Source of the DNA: Minwuia thermotolerans
GTDB lineage: Bacteria; Pseudomonadota; Alphaproteobacteria; Minwuiales; Minwuiaceae
NCBI RefSeq assembly: GCF_002924445.1
Contig: NZ_PIGG01000037.1
Location: forward strand, 62,001 to 126,000
Direction: 5' to 3'
DNA: 64,000 nucleotides
Shown in pieces: positions 44,449-55,131 of the stretch (the stretch's first letter is position 1; each line of letters begins with the position of its first letter). A program made the translations under genes and the position numbers. The notes under the pieces are model-generated. The model did no database searches and had not been told where the DNA came from. It worked only from the letters and a program-made list of their open reading frames with translations.

Positions 44449-45318
44449 CTACTCGGTGTCCAGCACGCCGAGCGGCCGCGCCGAGGCGCCGATGACGGCG
44501 GCCCGGGTGATCGCGCCGTCGCTGCCGCCGACCAGGCGGCCCAGCCGCTCGTCCTGGCGGCCGATGAAGCCGTCCAGCTCCAGCAACTGCTTCATCAGGC
44601 CCTCCCGGCCATAGGTGGCCATCACGCCGCCCTTCAGCCCCGCCTGGTTGAGCAGCGCGCCGAGGCGCGTGCGGCTGAGCTCCGGGTGGGTGTCGACGAT
44701 CATGTAGCTGACGTCGTCGCTGGAGGGTTCGGGCGGATAGGTCGCCACCGCCATCAGGCGACGGCTCTCGAAGCGGCCCGTGGCGCTTTCGTAGAAGGGC
44801 AGGGCGCTGACGATGTTGACGGCCCGCGCGTCCTCGCTGGCCAGGTTCGGCCACCAGGGCTGCGCCTCCTCGTGGTCGGGCCAGGGCAGCACGCCGATGG
44901 TGTTCTGCTGGCCGACCTCCTGCAGCACGCGCTGGGCGCTGGCGCAGAGCCGGATCGGCGTCAGGCTGCCGAAATGGTTGCGCACCAGATCCCAGTGGGA
45001 GATCGAGCGTTCCGGCGAATAGAGCGCGACGCCGAAGGGGGCCTGCATCTGGCAGGCGCCGGAGAGAATCTCGCGCCAGATGCGCGCCACCGAGGCGGCG
45101 GGCAGCGCGCCGTCATGGTCGCCGATCCGGCCGCGCATCAGCTCCGCCTCGCGTCCCGGGCGGATGAATGCGGCCCGCTCGCCGCTGGCGGTCCGCTTGG
45201 CCAGGCCGATGCGGCGCACCACCGCCGCCCGCTCGCGCAGGAGCTGGTGCAGCTCCCGGTCGATGCGGTCGATGTCCTCGCGCAGCTTGTCCAGACCTGC
45301 CGGCGCTTCCTCCGACAT
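44449..45318 (-). CDS. Chorismate mutase fused to a divergent prephenate dehydratase-like region
   Basis: A 289-residue protein. Residues 8-95 are an AroQ-type chorismate mutase: LDKLREDIDRIDRELHQLLRERAAVVRRIGLAKR, followed by IRPGREAELM and VARIWREILSGACQMQ. The rest (about 96-289) has the length and periplasmic-binding-like pattern of a dehydratase domain, but the catalytic TRF motif is not seen; the equivalent stretch reads FESRRLM. A Ser/Asp-rich ACT-like stretch (SYMIVDTHPELSRTRLGALLNQAGLKG) may be present. The N-terminal activity is fairly sure; that of the C-terminal part is doubtful. GGAGGAGAAC precedes the ATG. Confidence 0.83.
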   Translation of the reverse strand: MSEEAPAGLDKLREDIDRIDRELHQLLRERAAVVRRIGLAKRTASGERAAFIRPGREAELMRGRIGDHDGALPAASVARIWREILSGACQMQAPFGVALYSPERSISHWDLVRNHFGSLTPIRLCASAQRVLQEVGQQNTIGVLPWPDHEEAQPWWPNLASEDARAVNIVSALPFYESATGRFESRRLMAVATYPPEPSSDDVSYMIVDTHPELSRTRLGALLNQAGLKGGVMATYGREGLMKQLLELDGFIGRQDERLGRLVGGSDGAITRAAVIGASARPLGVLDTE

Positions 45319-45496
45319 TGCGACCGTTCTCCTCCTGATTGCCCTGGCGGCGGCGGAGCATAGTCACAAGCGCCATGCCCCGCAAAGGCCGAATCGCCGC
45401 CCCGCAGCACCCGGCCGCGGCGCATGCTGGACAAGGCCTGGGCCCGCTGCTACTGACCCTCACACGTCCATGAGTCCCTTCGAGGGGAAGCCGCCT

Positions 45497-46483
45497 ATGA
45501 GTTCGCAGAAGAAACCGCTGGTCATCGTCACCCGGAAGCTGCCAGACGCGATCGAGACGCGGATGATGGAGCTGTTCGACACGCGGCTGAACCTGGACGA
45601 CAAGCCGATGTCCAAGACCGAACTGATGGAGGCGGTGAAGGTCGCGGACGTGCTGGTGCCCACGGTGACGGACCGCATCGACGCGGGCATTCTCAGCCAG
45701 GCCAATCCGGATCTCAGGCTGATCGCCAGCTTCGGCACCGGCGTCGACCACATCGATCTCGCCGCCGCCCGCCAGCGCGGCATCACCGTCTGCAACACGC
45801 CGGGCGTCCTGACCGAGGACACCGCCGACATGACCATGGCGCTGATGCTCGCCGTGCCGCGGCGGCTGACCGAGGGCGAGCGGAAGCTGCGCGAGGGCGA
45901 CTGGAGCGGCTGGTCGCCGACCCACATGCTGGGTCACCGCATCTGGGGCAAGCGCCTCGGCATCATCGGCATGGGGCGCATCGGCACCGCCGTCGCCCGC
46001 CGCGCCAAGGCCTTCGGCCTCTCGATCCATTATCACAACCGTCGCCGCGTGCACGAATCCGTCGAGCAGGAACTGGAGGCGACCTACTGGGAAAGCCTGG
46101 ACCAGATGCTGGCCAGGATGGACATCATTTCGGTCAACTGCCCGCACACCCCGGCGACCTATCATCTTCTGTCGGCCCGGCGGCTGAAGCTGATGCAGCC
46201 GACCTCCTACATCGTCAACACCTCGCGCGGCGAGGTGATCGACGAGAACGCGCTGACGCGGATGCTGCGCGCCGGCGACATCGCCGGCGCCGGCCTCGAC
46301 GTCTTCGAGCACGAGCCGGCGGTGAATCCGAAGCTGATCGAGATGGACAACGTCGTCCTGCTGCCGCACATGGGCTCGGCCACCATCGAGGGACGCGTCG
46401 ACATGGGCGAGAAGGTGCTGATCAACATCAAGACCTTCGTCGACGGCCACGCCCCGCCCGACCGGGTACTGCCGGACCTCTGA
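45497..46483 (+). CDS. D-2-hydroxyacid dehydrogenase (glyoxylate/hydroxypyruvate reductase-like)
   Basis: A 328-residue NAD(P)-dependent dehydrogenase. The nucleotide-binding segment is GIIGMGRIGTAVARR at about 154-168, followed by YHNRRR, whose Arg residues favour NADPH. The catalytic Arg is in NTSRGEVID, Glu in DVFEHEPAVN and His in LLPHMGSAT. The overall form resembles glyoxylate reductases. The start follows GGGGAAG by 8 nt; an in-frame ATG 27 bp upstream is less well placed. It is divergent from the chorismate mutase gene and may serve photorespiration-like glyoxylate recycling. Confidence 0.92.
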   Translation: MSSQKKPLVIVTRKLPDAIETRMMELFDTRLNLDDKPMSKTELMEAVKVADVLVPTVTDRIDAGILSQANPDLRLIASFGTGVDHIDLAAARQRGITVCNTPGVLTEDTADMTMALMLAVPRRLTEGERKLREGDWSGWSPTHMLGHRIWGKRLGIIGMGRIGTAVARRAKAFGLSIHYHNRRRVHESVEQELEATYWESLDQMLARMDIISVNCPHTPATYHLLSARRLKLMQPTSYIVNTSRGEVIDENALTRMLRAGDIAGAGLDVFEHEPAVNPKLIEMDNVVLLPHMGSATIEGRVDMGEKVLINIKTFVDGHAPPDRVLPDL

Positions 46484-46541
46484 GGCCGGCGCGCAGGCGG
46501 CGGGACAACGTCAGCCTAATTCGGAAGGCGCGCCGACCTGG

Positions 46542-47642
46542 TCACATGAACAGCGAGAGCACGCCCGTATAGGTGTAGAGCCGGGCGTTGGAGATTTCCC
46601 CGTTGCAGAAGAAGCCCGTCAGCGGGAAGTCGCCGAAGCGCTCGGCGATCATGTCCAGCTCCGTGCGGTCGGCGTCGAACATGTTCGGCCCCCGGCCCAG
46701 GCAGGAATAGTACAGCCCGCCGCGCGGCCGTCTGCCGTCCAGCGAGCGCTCCAGCTTGTCCAGCATCCGCGTCATGTCCTCGGCCGCGCTGGCCCCGTCG
46801 CGGCGGCAGAACATCAGCCGCCCGCCGACCTCGACTTCCTCGGCGACGGCGACCAGGCCGTGTTGCGGGTCCAGGCCGGTGATGTCGCGCACCAGATAGT
46901 CGCCGCTGTCGGCGCCGCTGACCGGCAGGCCGGCGAAGATGAAGCCCGGCACGCGCTCCAGATTGCGCGCCAGCACCTCGCCGGCCTCCTCGCGGAAGAC
47001 CTCGAAGGCGGGCTGCCCGTCCAGTTCGACGACCACGTTCTTCTCGGCGCGGTTGATTTCGCGCGGCGGGCCGATGGGCGAGCAGCCCTGGCTCAGCGCC
47101 GTGCGGACGCCGATGTCGGCGGAAAGCGCGACGCCGCTCAGCGGCGTGTCCGCCAGTCCGCGCGCGATCATCGGCCAAGCGGCGCGGGAGGCGGCGATGC
47201 CGCCCACCCAGTAGCCGCCGAGCCGCTCCGCCAGTTCCGCCACGCCCTCGGGCAGGTCGGGCGCGCGGGCGTCGGCGTGGAGGACGCCGAACCAGGGTTC
47301 GATCCCCTCGATGTCATCCTCGGCGCGGCGCAGCAGGCGGTAGTGCGCGCGCGGCGCGGCCATCGCCATCGCCGCCACGCCGGGTTCGTCGAACAGTTGC
47401 CGGCGGCCGGCGACCACGCCGATGCCGGTTGTGCCGACCCAGTCGTCGATGCCGGTGCGGCCGCGCAGCACGGTCAGGATGTCGCTGGCGTGGGCCGAGA
47501 AATGGTCGGTGAGATAGACGAAGCCGAGGCGGCAGCCGGCGGCGCCGCTGGCTTCCAGCTGGTCGAGGCAGGCGCTCACCGCCGTGCGCCAGTCGCGGTC
47601 CGCGCCGGCGCCGAACGCGAATGTGTCGGCGGGTTCCGTCAT
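46542..47642 (-). CDS. FIST-domain protein
   Basis: A 366-residue soluble protein with FIST-N (about 20-220) and FIST-C (about 225-360) domains. Recognisable blocks are LGFVYLTDHFSAHASDIL, WVGTTGIGVV, GLPVSGADSGDYLVRDITGLD, and the C-terminal GRGPNMFDADRTELDMI and GFFCNGEIS, the most conserved part of the family. FIST domains are thought to be small-ligand sensors, possibly for amino acids, and are often linked to signalling domains; here the protein is stand-alone. Start at 47642; an upstream Met at 47675 is less likely. Confidence 0.9.
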   Translation of the reverse strand: MTEPADTFAFGAGADRDWRTAVSACLDQLEASGAAGCRLGFVYLTDHFSAHASDILTVLRGRTGIDDWVGTTGIGVVAGRRQLFDEPGVAAMAMAAPRAHYRLLRRAEDDIEGIEPWFGVLHADARAPDLPEGVAELAERLGGYWVGGIAASRAAWPMIARGLADTPLSGVALSADIGVRTALSQGCSPIGPPREINRAEKNVVVELDGQPAFEVFREEAGEVLARNLERVPGFIFAGLPVSGADSGDYLVRDITGLDPQHGLVAVAEEVEVGGRLMFCRRDGASAAEDMTRMLDKLERSLDGRRPRGGLYYSCLGRGPNMFDADRTELDMIAERFGDFPLTGFFCNGEISNARLYTYTGVLSLFM

Positions 47643-47687
47643 GGCGCCATCAAAGGACGGCAGCCGCCGCGGCACAAGGGGGTGCGC

Positions 47688-48269
47688 CTAGATTTCCCTG
47701 TCCTTGAGTTCCTTGGCGATGGCGTCGGCGCGGCTGCGCACCTGATCCATGTGCGGGTTGATCAGCAGCGCCCGCTCGAACGCCTTGAGGGCGGCTTCGG
47801 GCTGATCGAGCCGGTCATAGATCATGCCGAGCCCCGAATAGGCGCCGAAATGGCGGGGCTCCAGATCCAGGACGCGCTGGATGTCCTCGATCGAGCCGCG
47901 ATAATCGCCGCGGATGAAACGCAGGGTGGCGCGCCGGTTCCAGCCCTCGGCGAATTCCGGGGCCAGATCGATCACCGCGTCGTACTGCGCCTCGGCCTGC
48001 TCGTGCAGGCCGCGCTGCATCGCCTCGGCGGCGTCGACCATCAGCAGGTCCACGGTGTCGGAGCCGGATTCGTGCCAGACGCCCCAGATCCGGTTCTGCA
48101 CCTTCAGGGCTTCCGGCCCCTCGATGCTCTGCAGCTCGCCGAACAGGCCGTCCAGGCGCGGATCGTTCTGATCGGCCCCCGCCGGCGTCCAGGCCGTCAG
48201 AAGGCCGGCCAGGGCCGCCGCCGCAAGCGGCATTCTCATGGAACGTCGGTACATGCGCATATTCTGCAT
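47688..48269 (-). CDS. Exported TPR-repeat protein
   Basis: A 193-residue protein with a signal peptide (about 1-33, with LAAAALAGLLTAWTPAGA) and at least three tetratricopeptide repeats between about 75 and 180: AEAQYDAVIDLAPEFAEGWNRRATL, SIEDIQRVLDLEPRHFGAYSGLG and ALKAFERALLINPHM (given in part). The mature protein is probably periplasmic and a protein-protein adaptor. Several Met codons lie at the N terminus and none has a clear ribosome-binding site, so the start is uncertain by up to 12 residues. It follows glmS by 37 bp. Confidence 0.85.
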   Translation of the reverse strand: MQNMRMYRRSMRMPLAAAALAGLLTAWTPAGADQNDPRLDGLFGELQSIEGPEALKVQNRIWGVWHESGSDTVDLLMVDAAEAMQRGLHEQAEAQYDAVIDLAPEFAEGWNRRATLRFIRGDYRGSIEDIQRVLDLEPRHFGAYSGLGMIYDRLDQPEAALKAFERALLINPHMDQVRSRADAIAKELKDREI

Positions 48270-48306
48270 ATGGGCGGCGGCGGCGTCGAGACGAGGCCGC
48301 GGCCGC

Positions 48307-50130
<1,824 letters not shown>

Positions 50131-50144
50131 GCCCTGTGCTCCTT

Positions 50145-51500
50145 CTACTTGGCGTTCTTGTTCTTGCGGTCCTGCCGACCGGCGCGGAAGCCTGCGGCCC
50201 AGCCGCTTTTCGCCGTCTGCGGCGCGCGGGTGAACGCCAGGTCGTCGTCGGCGACGTCCTCGGCGATGGTGCTGCCGGCGCCGACGATGGCGCCGTCGCC
50301 GATGCGGACCGGCGCCACCAGCGCCGAGTTGGAGCCGATGAAGGCGCCGGCGCCGATGTGGGTATGGTGCTTGTCGAAACCGTCATAGTTGCAGGTGATG
50401 GTGCCGGCGCCGACATTGGCCTGCCGCCCGACGCGGGCGTCGCCGATATAGCTCAGGTGGTTGACCTTGGCGCCCGCCTCGATCACCGCCTTCTTCACCT
50501 CGACGAAATTGCCGATGCGGGCCGCCGCCTGGATCTCGGCGCCGGGGCGGAGACGGGCATAGGGGCCGATCTCGGCGGTGGCGTGCACATCGGCCCCCTC
50601 CAGATGGCTGAAGGCCTTGATATGGACATCGTCGCCCACCGTGACCCCGGGGCCGAAGACGACATGGGGCTCCACGGTGACGTCGCGGCCCAGCCTGGTG
50701 TCCCAGCAGAAATGCACGGTCTCGGGATCGATCAGCGTCGCGCCGTTCGCCATGGCGTCATTGCGCAGGCGGCGCTGCGCCACCCGCTCCGCCGCCGCCA
50801 GCCGCAGCCGGTCGTCGACGCCCATGACCTCCTCCGCATCGCCCTCGACGGTGACGCAGGCCCGGCCCTCGGCGCGGGCGAGGGCCACGATGTCGGTCAG
50901 GTAGTACTCGCCCTTGGCGTTGTCGTTGCCGATGCGGTCCAGCAGGGCCAGCGCCACGCGGCCGTCCAGGCCCATGATCCCGGCATTGCAGAACCCGATC
51001 CGCCTCTGCGCCTCGTCGCAGTCGCGGAACTCGACGATCGCCTCCAGCGCGCCGTCGCCGCTCGTCACCAGCCGGCCATAGGCGGCCGGGTCCTCGGGAC
51101 GGAAGCCCAGCACGGCGACGGCCGGATCCGCCGGTCCCTCCATCGCCCCGGCCATGGCGCGCATGGTCTCTTCGGTCAGCAGCGGGGTGTCGCCGAACAT
51201 GACCAGGATGATGCCGTCGAAACCCTCGAGATGCTCGCGGGCCGCCAGTACGGCGTGGGCGGTGCCGAGCGCGGGCTGCTGCACCGCGGTCTTCGCCGGC
51301 GCGACCGCCGCCCGGACCGCGTCGTGATCCGGCGCGGTGACGACGACCGTGCGCTCGGGCGCCAGCGGCGCCAGGGTGTCGATGATGCGGTTGATCATCG
51401 GACGGCCGGCCACCGGATGCAGCACCTTGGGCAGGGCCGACTTCATCCGCGTTCCCATGCCGGCCGCCAGGATGACGGCCGCGACCGCGCGTTGGGTCAT
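50145..51500 (-). CDS. glmU: Bifunctional UDP-GlcNAc synthase GlmU
   Basis: Acetylates glucosamine-1-phosphate and then uridylylates it to give UDP-GlcNAc. It has 451 residues. The N-terminal pyrophosphorylase domain has AAGMGTRMKSALPKVLHPVAGRPM at about 12-35 (motif GxGTRMKS...PKVLHP). The C-terminal left-handed beta helix has hexapeptide repeats such as IGPYARLRPGAEI and GNFVEVKKA, with the acetyl-acceptor region LSYIGDARVG and TITCNYDG. The basic tail RAGRQDRKNKNAK ends the protein. It forms an operon with glmS, 14 bp downstream. Confidence 0.97.
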   Translation of the reverse strand: MTQRAVAAVILAAGMGTRMKSALPKVLHPVAGRPMINRIIDTLAPLAPERTVVVTAPDHDAVRAAVAPAKTAVQQPALGTAHAVLAAREHLEGFDGIILVMFGDTPLLTEETMRAMAGAMEGPADPAVAVLGFRPEDPAAYGRLVTSGDGALEAIVEFRDCDEAQRRIGFCNAGIMGLDGRVALALLDRIGNDNAKGEYYLTDIVALARAEGRACVTVEGDAEEVMGVDDRLRLAAAERVAQRRLRNDAMANGATLIDPETVHFCWDTRLGRDVTVEPHVVFGPGVTVGDDVHIKAFSHLEGADVHATAEIGPYARLRPGAEIQAAARIGNFVEVKKAVIEAGAKVNHLSYIGDARVGRQANVGAGTITCNYDGFDKHHTHIGAGAFIGSNSALVAPVRIGDGAIVGAGSTIAEDVADDDLAFTRAPQTAKSGWAAGFRAGRQDRKNKNAK

Positions 51501-51619
51501 TTCGTGATTCTCCGCTCCCGAATTCGCGAACTGCTATGCCATGCCGGCGTCGGCAGGGCCAATTCAAACACTGTTTCAAAGCCTTGCAGAAGCCGCGCCA
51601 CTGGGGCAAAGGATCGGTC

Positions 51620-52291
51620 ATGACCCGACCCACCATCGTCTTCGATCTCGACGGCACGCTCGCCGACACCGCGCCGGACCTCTACCAGACCGTCTGCTGG
51701 CTGCTGGCCATGGAGAACCGCCCGCGCGTCACCTTCGAGCGGATGAAGGGCCTGATCGGCGACGGTGCAGGCCCGATGATCCGCGGCAGCTTCGGCGACA
51801 CCGGCGGCGTGCCCGAGGGCGACGGGTTCGAGCGGCTGCTGCGCATGTTCCTGGCCTATTACGCGCAGCACCTGGCCGATCACAGCGAGCCTTTCCCCGA
51901 GGCGCTGGCGGCGATCCTCCGCTTCCGGGCGCGGGGCGCGAAGATCGCCATCTGCACCAACAAGCGCTATGAATTCGCCGCCGAGCAGCTCAGGATCTGG
52001 CGCATCGGCCACCTGTTCGATGCGGTCAAGGGCGCCGACAGTTTCCCCTTCCGCAAGCCGGACGGGCGGCATCTGAGCGAGACGATCAAGGCGGCCGGCG
52101 GCGATCCCGGCCGGGCGCTGATGATCGGCGATTCGTCCGCCGACGTGGGCGCGGCGCGCGACGCCGGCGTGCCCTGCATCGCCGTCACCTTCGGCTATGG
52201 CTCGACGCCGGCGCACGAGCTCGGCGCGGATCTGGTGATCGAGGGCTTCGGTCAGCTCGACGCCGCGGCCCGGCGGCTCGGCGTGATCTGA
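51620..52291 (+). CDS. HAD hydrolase, phosphoglycolate phosphatase-like
   Basis: A 223-residue HAD-IA phosphatase. The nucleophile motif VFDLDGTLADTAPDLYQ is at about 6-22, motif II (ICTNKR) is at about 115, the catalytic Lys is in FRKPDGRHL, and the acidic motif GDSSADVGAARDAG is at about 170. It most resembles Gph, which dephosphorylates 2-phosphoglycolate from DNA repair. Together with the nearby glyoxylate reductase-like gene this could be glycolate salvage, but HAD substrates are hard to infer. It is divergent from glmU and convergent with the MocR gene, with a 2-nt gap. Confidence 0.88.
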   Translation: MTRPTIVFDLDGTLADTAPDLYQTVCWLLAMENRPRVTFERMKGLIGDGAGPMIRGSFGDTGGVPEGDGFERLLRMFLAYYAQHLADHSEPFPEALAAILRFRARGAKIAICTNKRYEFAAEQLRIWRIGHLFDAVKGADSFPFRKPDGRHLSETIKAAGGDPGRALMIGDSSADVGAARDAGVPCIAVTFGYGSTPAHELGADLVIEGFGQLDAAARRLGVI

Positions 52292-52293
52292 GT

Positions 52294-53709
52294 TCACCCG
52301 TCCCAGCGCGTCAGAACCTGCTCCAGCCGCGCGAAACCGCCGGCCATCTCCGCCGGTTCACAGGCGCAGAAGCCCAGCAGCAGGCCGCGCGGGCCGCCCG
52401 GTCGGGCGCGGTAGCGCGACAGCGGCGGACAGCGCACGCCGGCTTCGGCCGCGAGCCGCGACAGAGCCGCATCGTCGGCGCCTTCCTCGAGGCGGAGCGC
52501 GATCTGCATGCCCGCCTGACTTTCCTCCCAGGCGAACCGCCCGCCCACCGACGCGGCGAGCAGGCCCAGGAAGGCGCGGTAGCGCTCGGCGTAGATCCGG
52601 CGCATGCGCCGGATGTGGCGGTGGAACTCCCCCTCCGCCATGAAGGCGGCCAGCGGGCGCTGCAGCGCAGCCGACGCCTTGGGCCGGGAGCGTCGCTCCA
52701 GCGTGTCGCGGAAAGCCGGCAGCAGGGCTTCCGGCGCCACCATGTAGCCGAGCCGGAGGCCCATGGAGAAGACCTTGGAGAGGCTGCCGACATAGATCAC
52801 GCGCCCGCCCCGGTCGAGGCTGGCGAGGGCCGGGATTGGCCGGCCGGCATAGCGGAACTCGCTGTCGAAATCGTCCTCCACCAGCCAGGCGCCAGTGGCC
52901 TCGGCGAAGTTGAGGAAGGCGAAGCGGCGGCTGGTCGGCATCGCACCGCCCAGCGGGAACTGGTGCGAGGGCGTCAGGATGCCGAGCCGGGGCGGGTCGG
53001 CGGCCGGGGGCGGCGCGGCGCCTTCCGCGTCGACATCGAGCCAGAGCGGCCGCAGGCCGAGGCCGAGGACGAATTCGCGGAGCGGCAGGTAACCCGGATC
53101 CTCCAGCCCCACCGTGTCGCCCGGCCCGGCCAGGGTGCGGATGGCGATCTCCAGCGCGTCGCCTGCGCCGGCGGTCACGATGATCTGCTCGGGCCGCGCC
53201 TCGACGCCGCGCCATTCGGCCAGATGGCGGGCGATCTCCGTCCTGAGGTCCGGGTCGCCGAAGGCCTCGGTTTCCTGGACCAGCGCTTCCGGCGTCGCCC
53301 GGGCGGTCCGCGCCACCGTGCGGCCCCAGGCGCGATAGGGAAAGGCGCGCATGTCCGGCACGCCCGGATCGAAGGCCACCGGTCTGGAGCGCGCGGCTTG
53401 CGGCCGCCGGCGTTCGGACGGTGCGGTGGCCGCGGCCGGGGCGGGCACGACGCCGATATCGCCGACATAGACGCCCGAACCCCGCCGCCCCTCGGCATAG
53501 CCCTCGGCGACGAGCTGATCGTAGGCGGCGACGACCGTGGCGCGGCTGACCCCCAGTTCGGCGGCGAAAGGACGGCTCGCCGGCAGGGCGGCGCCCGGCT
53601 TCAGCCGCCCGTCCGCGATCAGCGCTCTCAGCGCGTCATAGACCTGCGCCGCCAGCGGGGCGGGCAGGGTGCGGTCCAGGGTCAGGGCGGCAAGCAGGGC
53701 GTCGGACAT
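52294..53709 (-). CDS. MocR-type GntR regulator with aminotransferase domain
   Basis: A transcription factor of about 471 residues. The GntR winged-helix domain (about 12-75) has LAAQVYDALRALIADGRLKPGAALPASR and LGVSRATVVAAYDQLVAEGY (given in part: ADGRLKPGAALPASR). A class I aminotransferase-like domain follows, with TAGAGDALEIA, VEDDFDSEFRY and the PLP Lys in YVGSLSKVFSMGLRLGY. An upstream ATG at 53742 is possible, but the added residues come from an AT-rich stretch that looks like promoter, so the Met before the winged helix is preferred. It is divergent from the PPOX-fold gene, its likely target. Confidence 0.9.
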   Translation of the reverse strand: MSDALLAALTLDRTLPAPLAAQVYDALRALIADGRLKPGAALPASRPFAAELGVSRATVVAAYDQLVAEGYAEGRRGSGVYVGDIGVVPAPAAATAPSERRRPQAARSRPVAFDPGVPDMRAFPYRAWGRTVARTARATPEALVQETEAFGDPDLRTEIARHLAEWRGVEARPEQIIVTAGAGDALEIAIRTLAGPGDTVGLEDPGYLPLREFVLGLGLRPLWLDVDAEGAAPPPAADPPRLGILTPSHQFPLGGAMPTSRRFAFLNFAEATGAWLVEDDFDSEFRYAGRPIPALASLDRGGRVIYVGSLSKVFSMGLRLGYMVAPEALLPAFRDTLERRSRPKASAALQRPLAAFMAEGEFHRHIRRMRRIYAERYRAFLGLLAASVGGRFAWEESQAGMQIALRLEEGADDAALSRLAAEAGVRCPPLSRYRARPGGPRGLLLGFCACEPAEMAGGFARLEQVLTRWDG

Positions 53710-53794
53710 ATTGGACTGTTCAAATTCTTCTGAATTGGCCATTTCGATCAGGCCAGTCTCAGCCTAGCTTCGCCGCCGCCGAGGAGGAAGAGCC

Positions 53795-54451
53795 ATGACC
53801 GAGCACGAACTGACCACGACCGACCGCACCCGGCTGAGGCGCGCGCACCTGCGCGGCCATGCGGACCGGGCAACCGCCTACGCCATCCTGGACGCCACCA
53901 TGCACTGCCATGTGGGCTACACCATCGACGGCAGCCCCTATGTCACGCCGACCTTCGAGTGGCGTGAGGGGGACGACGTGTTCTGGCACGGTTCCAGCGC
54001 CAGCCGGGCGCTGCGCGCGGCGGAAGGCGCCGAGGTCTGTCTCACTGTCTCCCTGCTCGACGGGCTGGTGCTGGCGCGGTCCGGGTTCCACCACTCGGTC
54101 AACTACCGCTCGGTGATGCTGTTCGGGCGCGCCAGGAAGATCGAGGATCCGGCGGAGAAGACCGAGCGGCTGAAGACCTTCGTCGAGATGATCACGCCGG
54201 GCCGCTGGCAAACCCTCAGGCCGATGACCGATCAGGAGCTGAAAGGCACCACGATCCTGACCATGCCCATCGACGAAGGCGCGGCCAAGGTGCGCGATGG
54301 CGGCCCCATCGACGACGAGGAGGACTACGCGCTGCCCATCTGGGCGGGCGTGGTGCCGATACGCCAGCAGGTCGGCGAACCGGAGCCCGATCCGCGCAAC
54401 CTGCCGGGGCTGGATGTTCCCGGGCACGTCAGGGCCTTCCGCATCGGCTGA
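53795..54451 (+). CDS. PPOX-fold FMN-binding protein
   Basis: A 218-residue split-barrel flavin-binding protein related to pyridoxamine-phosphate oxidase-like enzymes. Core strands include [29 protein letters not shown] (given in part: [16 protein letters not shown]) near residue 45 and [17 protein letters not shown] near 105. Relatives include FMN-dependent reductases and heme-handling proteins; the substrate is unknown. GAGGAGGAAGAG precedes the ATG. It is divergent from a MocR regulator, a common pairing in vitamin B6 or amine metabolism. Confidence 0.88.
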   Translation: MTEHELTTTDRTRLRRAHLRGHADRATAYAILDATMHCHVGYTIDGSPYVTPTFEWREGDDVFWHGSSASRALRAAEGAEVCLTVSLLDGLVLARSGFHHSVNYRSVMLFGRARKIEDPAEKTERLKTFVEMITPGRWQTLRPMTDQELKGTTILTMPIDEGAAKVRDGGPIDDEEDYALPIWAGVVPIRQQVGEPEPDPRNLPGLDVPGHVRAFRIG

Positions 54452-54498
54452 CCGGCCGGACTTCGCCCGGCAGGGCCCGGTTTACCGCGAATGAGGGG

Positions 54499-54527
54499 TT
54501 GCGCGGGGGCGCTAATTGCGCCATATC
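54499..54527 (+). promoter_or_regulatory. Candidate promoter of the rpsF operon
   Basis: TTGCGC (54499-54504) and CATATC (54522-54527) are 17 nt apart, a sigma70-like arrangement. The spacer contains the short symmetric GGCGC-TAATT-GCGCC. Transcription would begin near 54534 and give a leader of about 100 nt that contains the structure at 54564-54599. Confidence 0.45.
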
Positions 54528-54563
54528 CCGCGCCTTGGCGTCCCGTCCGGGCCCGCATGAAGC

Positions 54564-54599
54564 GGTTCCGGGCGTCCGAGCCCCGGGCTTTCCGGAACC
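54564..54599 (+). promoter_or_regulatory. Candidate S6:S18-binding leader RNA structure
   Basis: GGTTCCGG (54564-54571) and CCGGAACC (54592-54599) form a perfect 8-bp stem. Inside it, a 7-nt left bulge GCGTCCG (54572-54578) contains CCG, and a second stem AGCC/GGCT (54579-54582 with 54586-54589) closes on loop CCG. S6:S18 autoregulatory leaders known from other bacteria have two stems and a conserved CCG in the bulge, resembling the 16S rRNA site. The match is by eye; the structure ends 34 nt before the rpsF start. Confidence 0.55.
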
Positions 54600-54633
54600 T
54601 TGGGGCGGGCGTCGAGAACCCGGAAGGAAAGCA

Positions 54634-55131
54634 ATGGCCTACTACGAAACCGTGTACATCGCACGGCCCGACATCTCGGCCCAGCAGGTCGAGCAGATGA
54701 ACGAAGAGTTCAACACCCTCGTTCAGGAGCAAGGCGGCGAGATCAAGAAGACCGAATACTGGGGTCTCAAGTCGCTTGCCTACAAGATCAAGAAGAACCG
54801 CAAGGGCCACTACGTGCTGTTCAATCTGGACGCACCGGCCGCGGCGCTGCAGGAGTTCGAGCGGGTGATGCGCCTGCACGACGACGTGCTGCGCTACATG
54901 TCCATCCGCATGGAAGAGCTGGAGGAAGGACCTTCGGCGCAGATGCAGTCCCGCGGCGGCGGACGCGACGCCGGCCGCGGCGGACGCGGCGGCCCTCGCG
55001 GCGACCGTGACCGGGGCCCGCGCGGCGACCGTGACCGCGGCGACCGTGGTGACCGTGACCGCGGCGACCGTGGTGATCGTGGCGACCGCAGCGAGCGTCC
55101 GGCCCGTACCAAGGAAGGAGAGCGCGCATGA
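54634..55131 (+). CDS. rpsF: 30S ribosomal protein S6
   Basis: Binds the 30S platform together with S18. The 165 residues comprise a normal S6 domain (1-100: [42 protein letters not shown]) and a disordered tail of about 55 residues rich in RGD/DRG repeats. Tails of this kind are common in alphaproteobacterial S6. At the DNA level the tail holds a 24-bp unit repeated near 55025-55075. GGAAGGAAAG precedes the ATG. The stop overlaps the rpsR start. A candidate autoregulatory leader lies upstream. Confidence 0.98.
   Translation: MAYYETVYIARPDISAQQVEQMNEEFNTLVQEQGGEIKKTEYWGLKSLAYKIKKNRKGHYVLFNLDAPAAALQEFERVMRLHDDVLRYMSIRMEELEEGPSAQMQSRGGGRDAGRGGRGGPRGDRDRGPRGDRDRGDRGDRDRGDRGDRGDRSERPARTKEGERA

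Noticed and set aside
54999-55090. Tandem GACCGTGACCGCGGC-like units considered as a CRISPR-like or satellite array
   Set aside because: The units lie in frame within rpsF, encode the RGD/DRG tail and have no spacer pattern.
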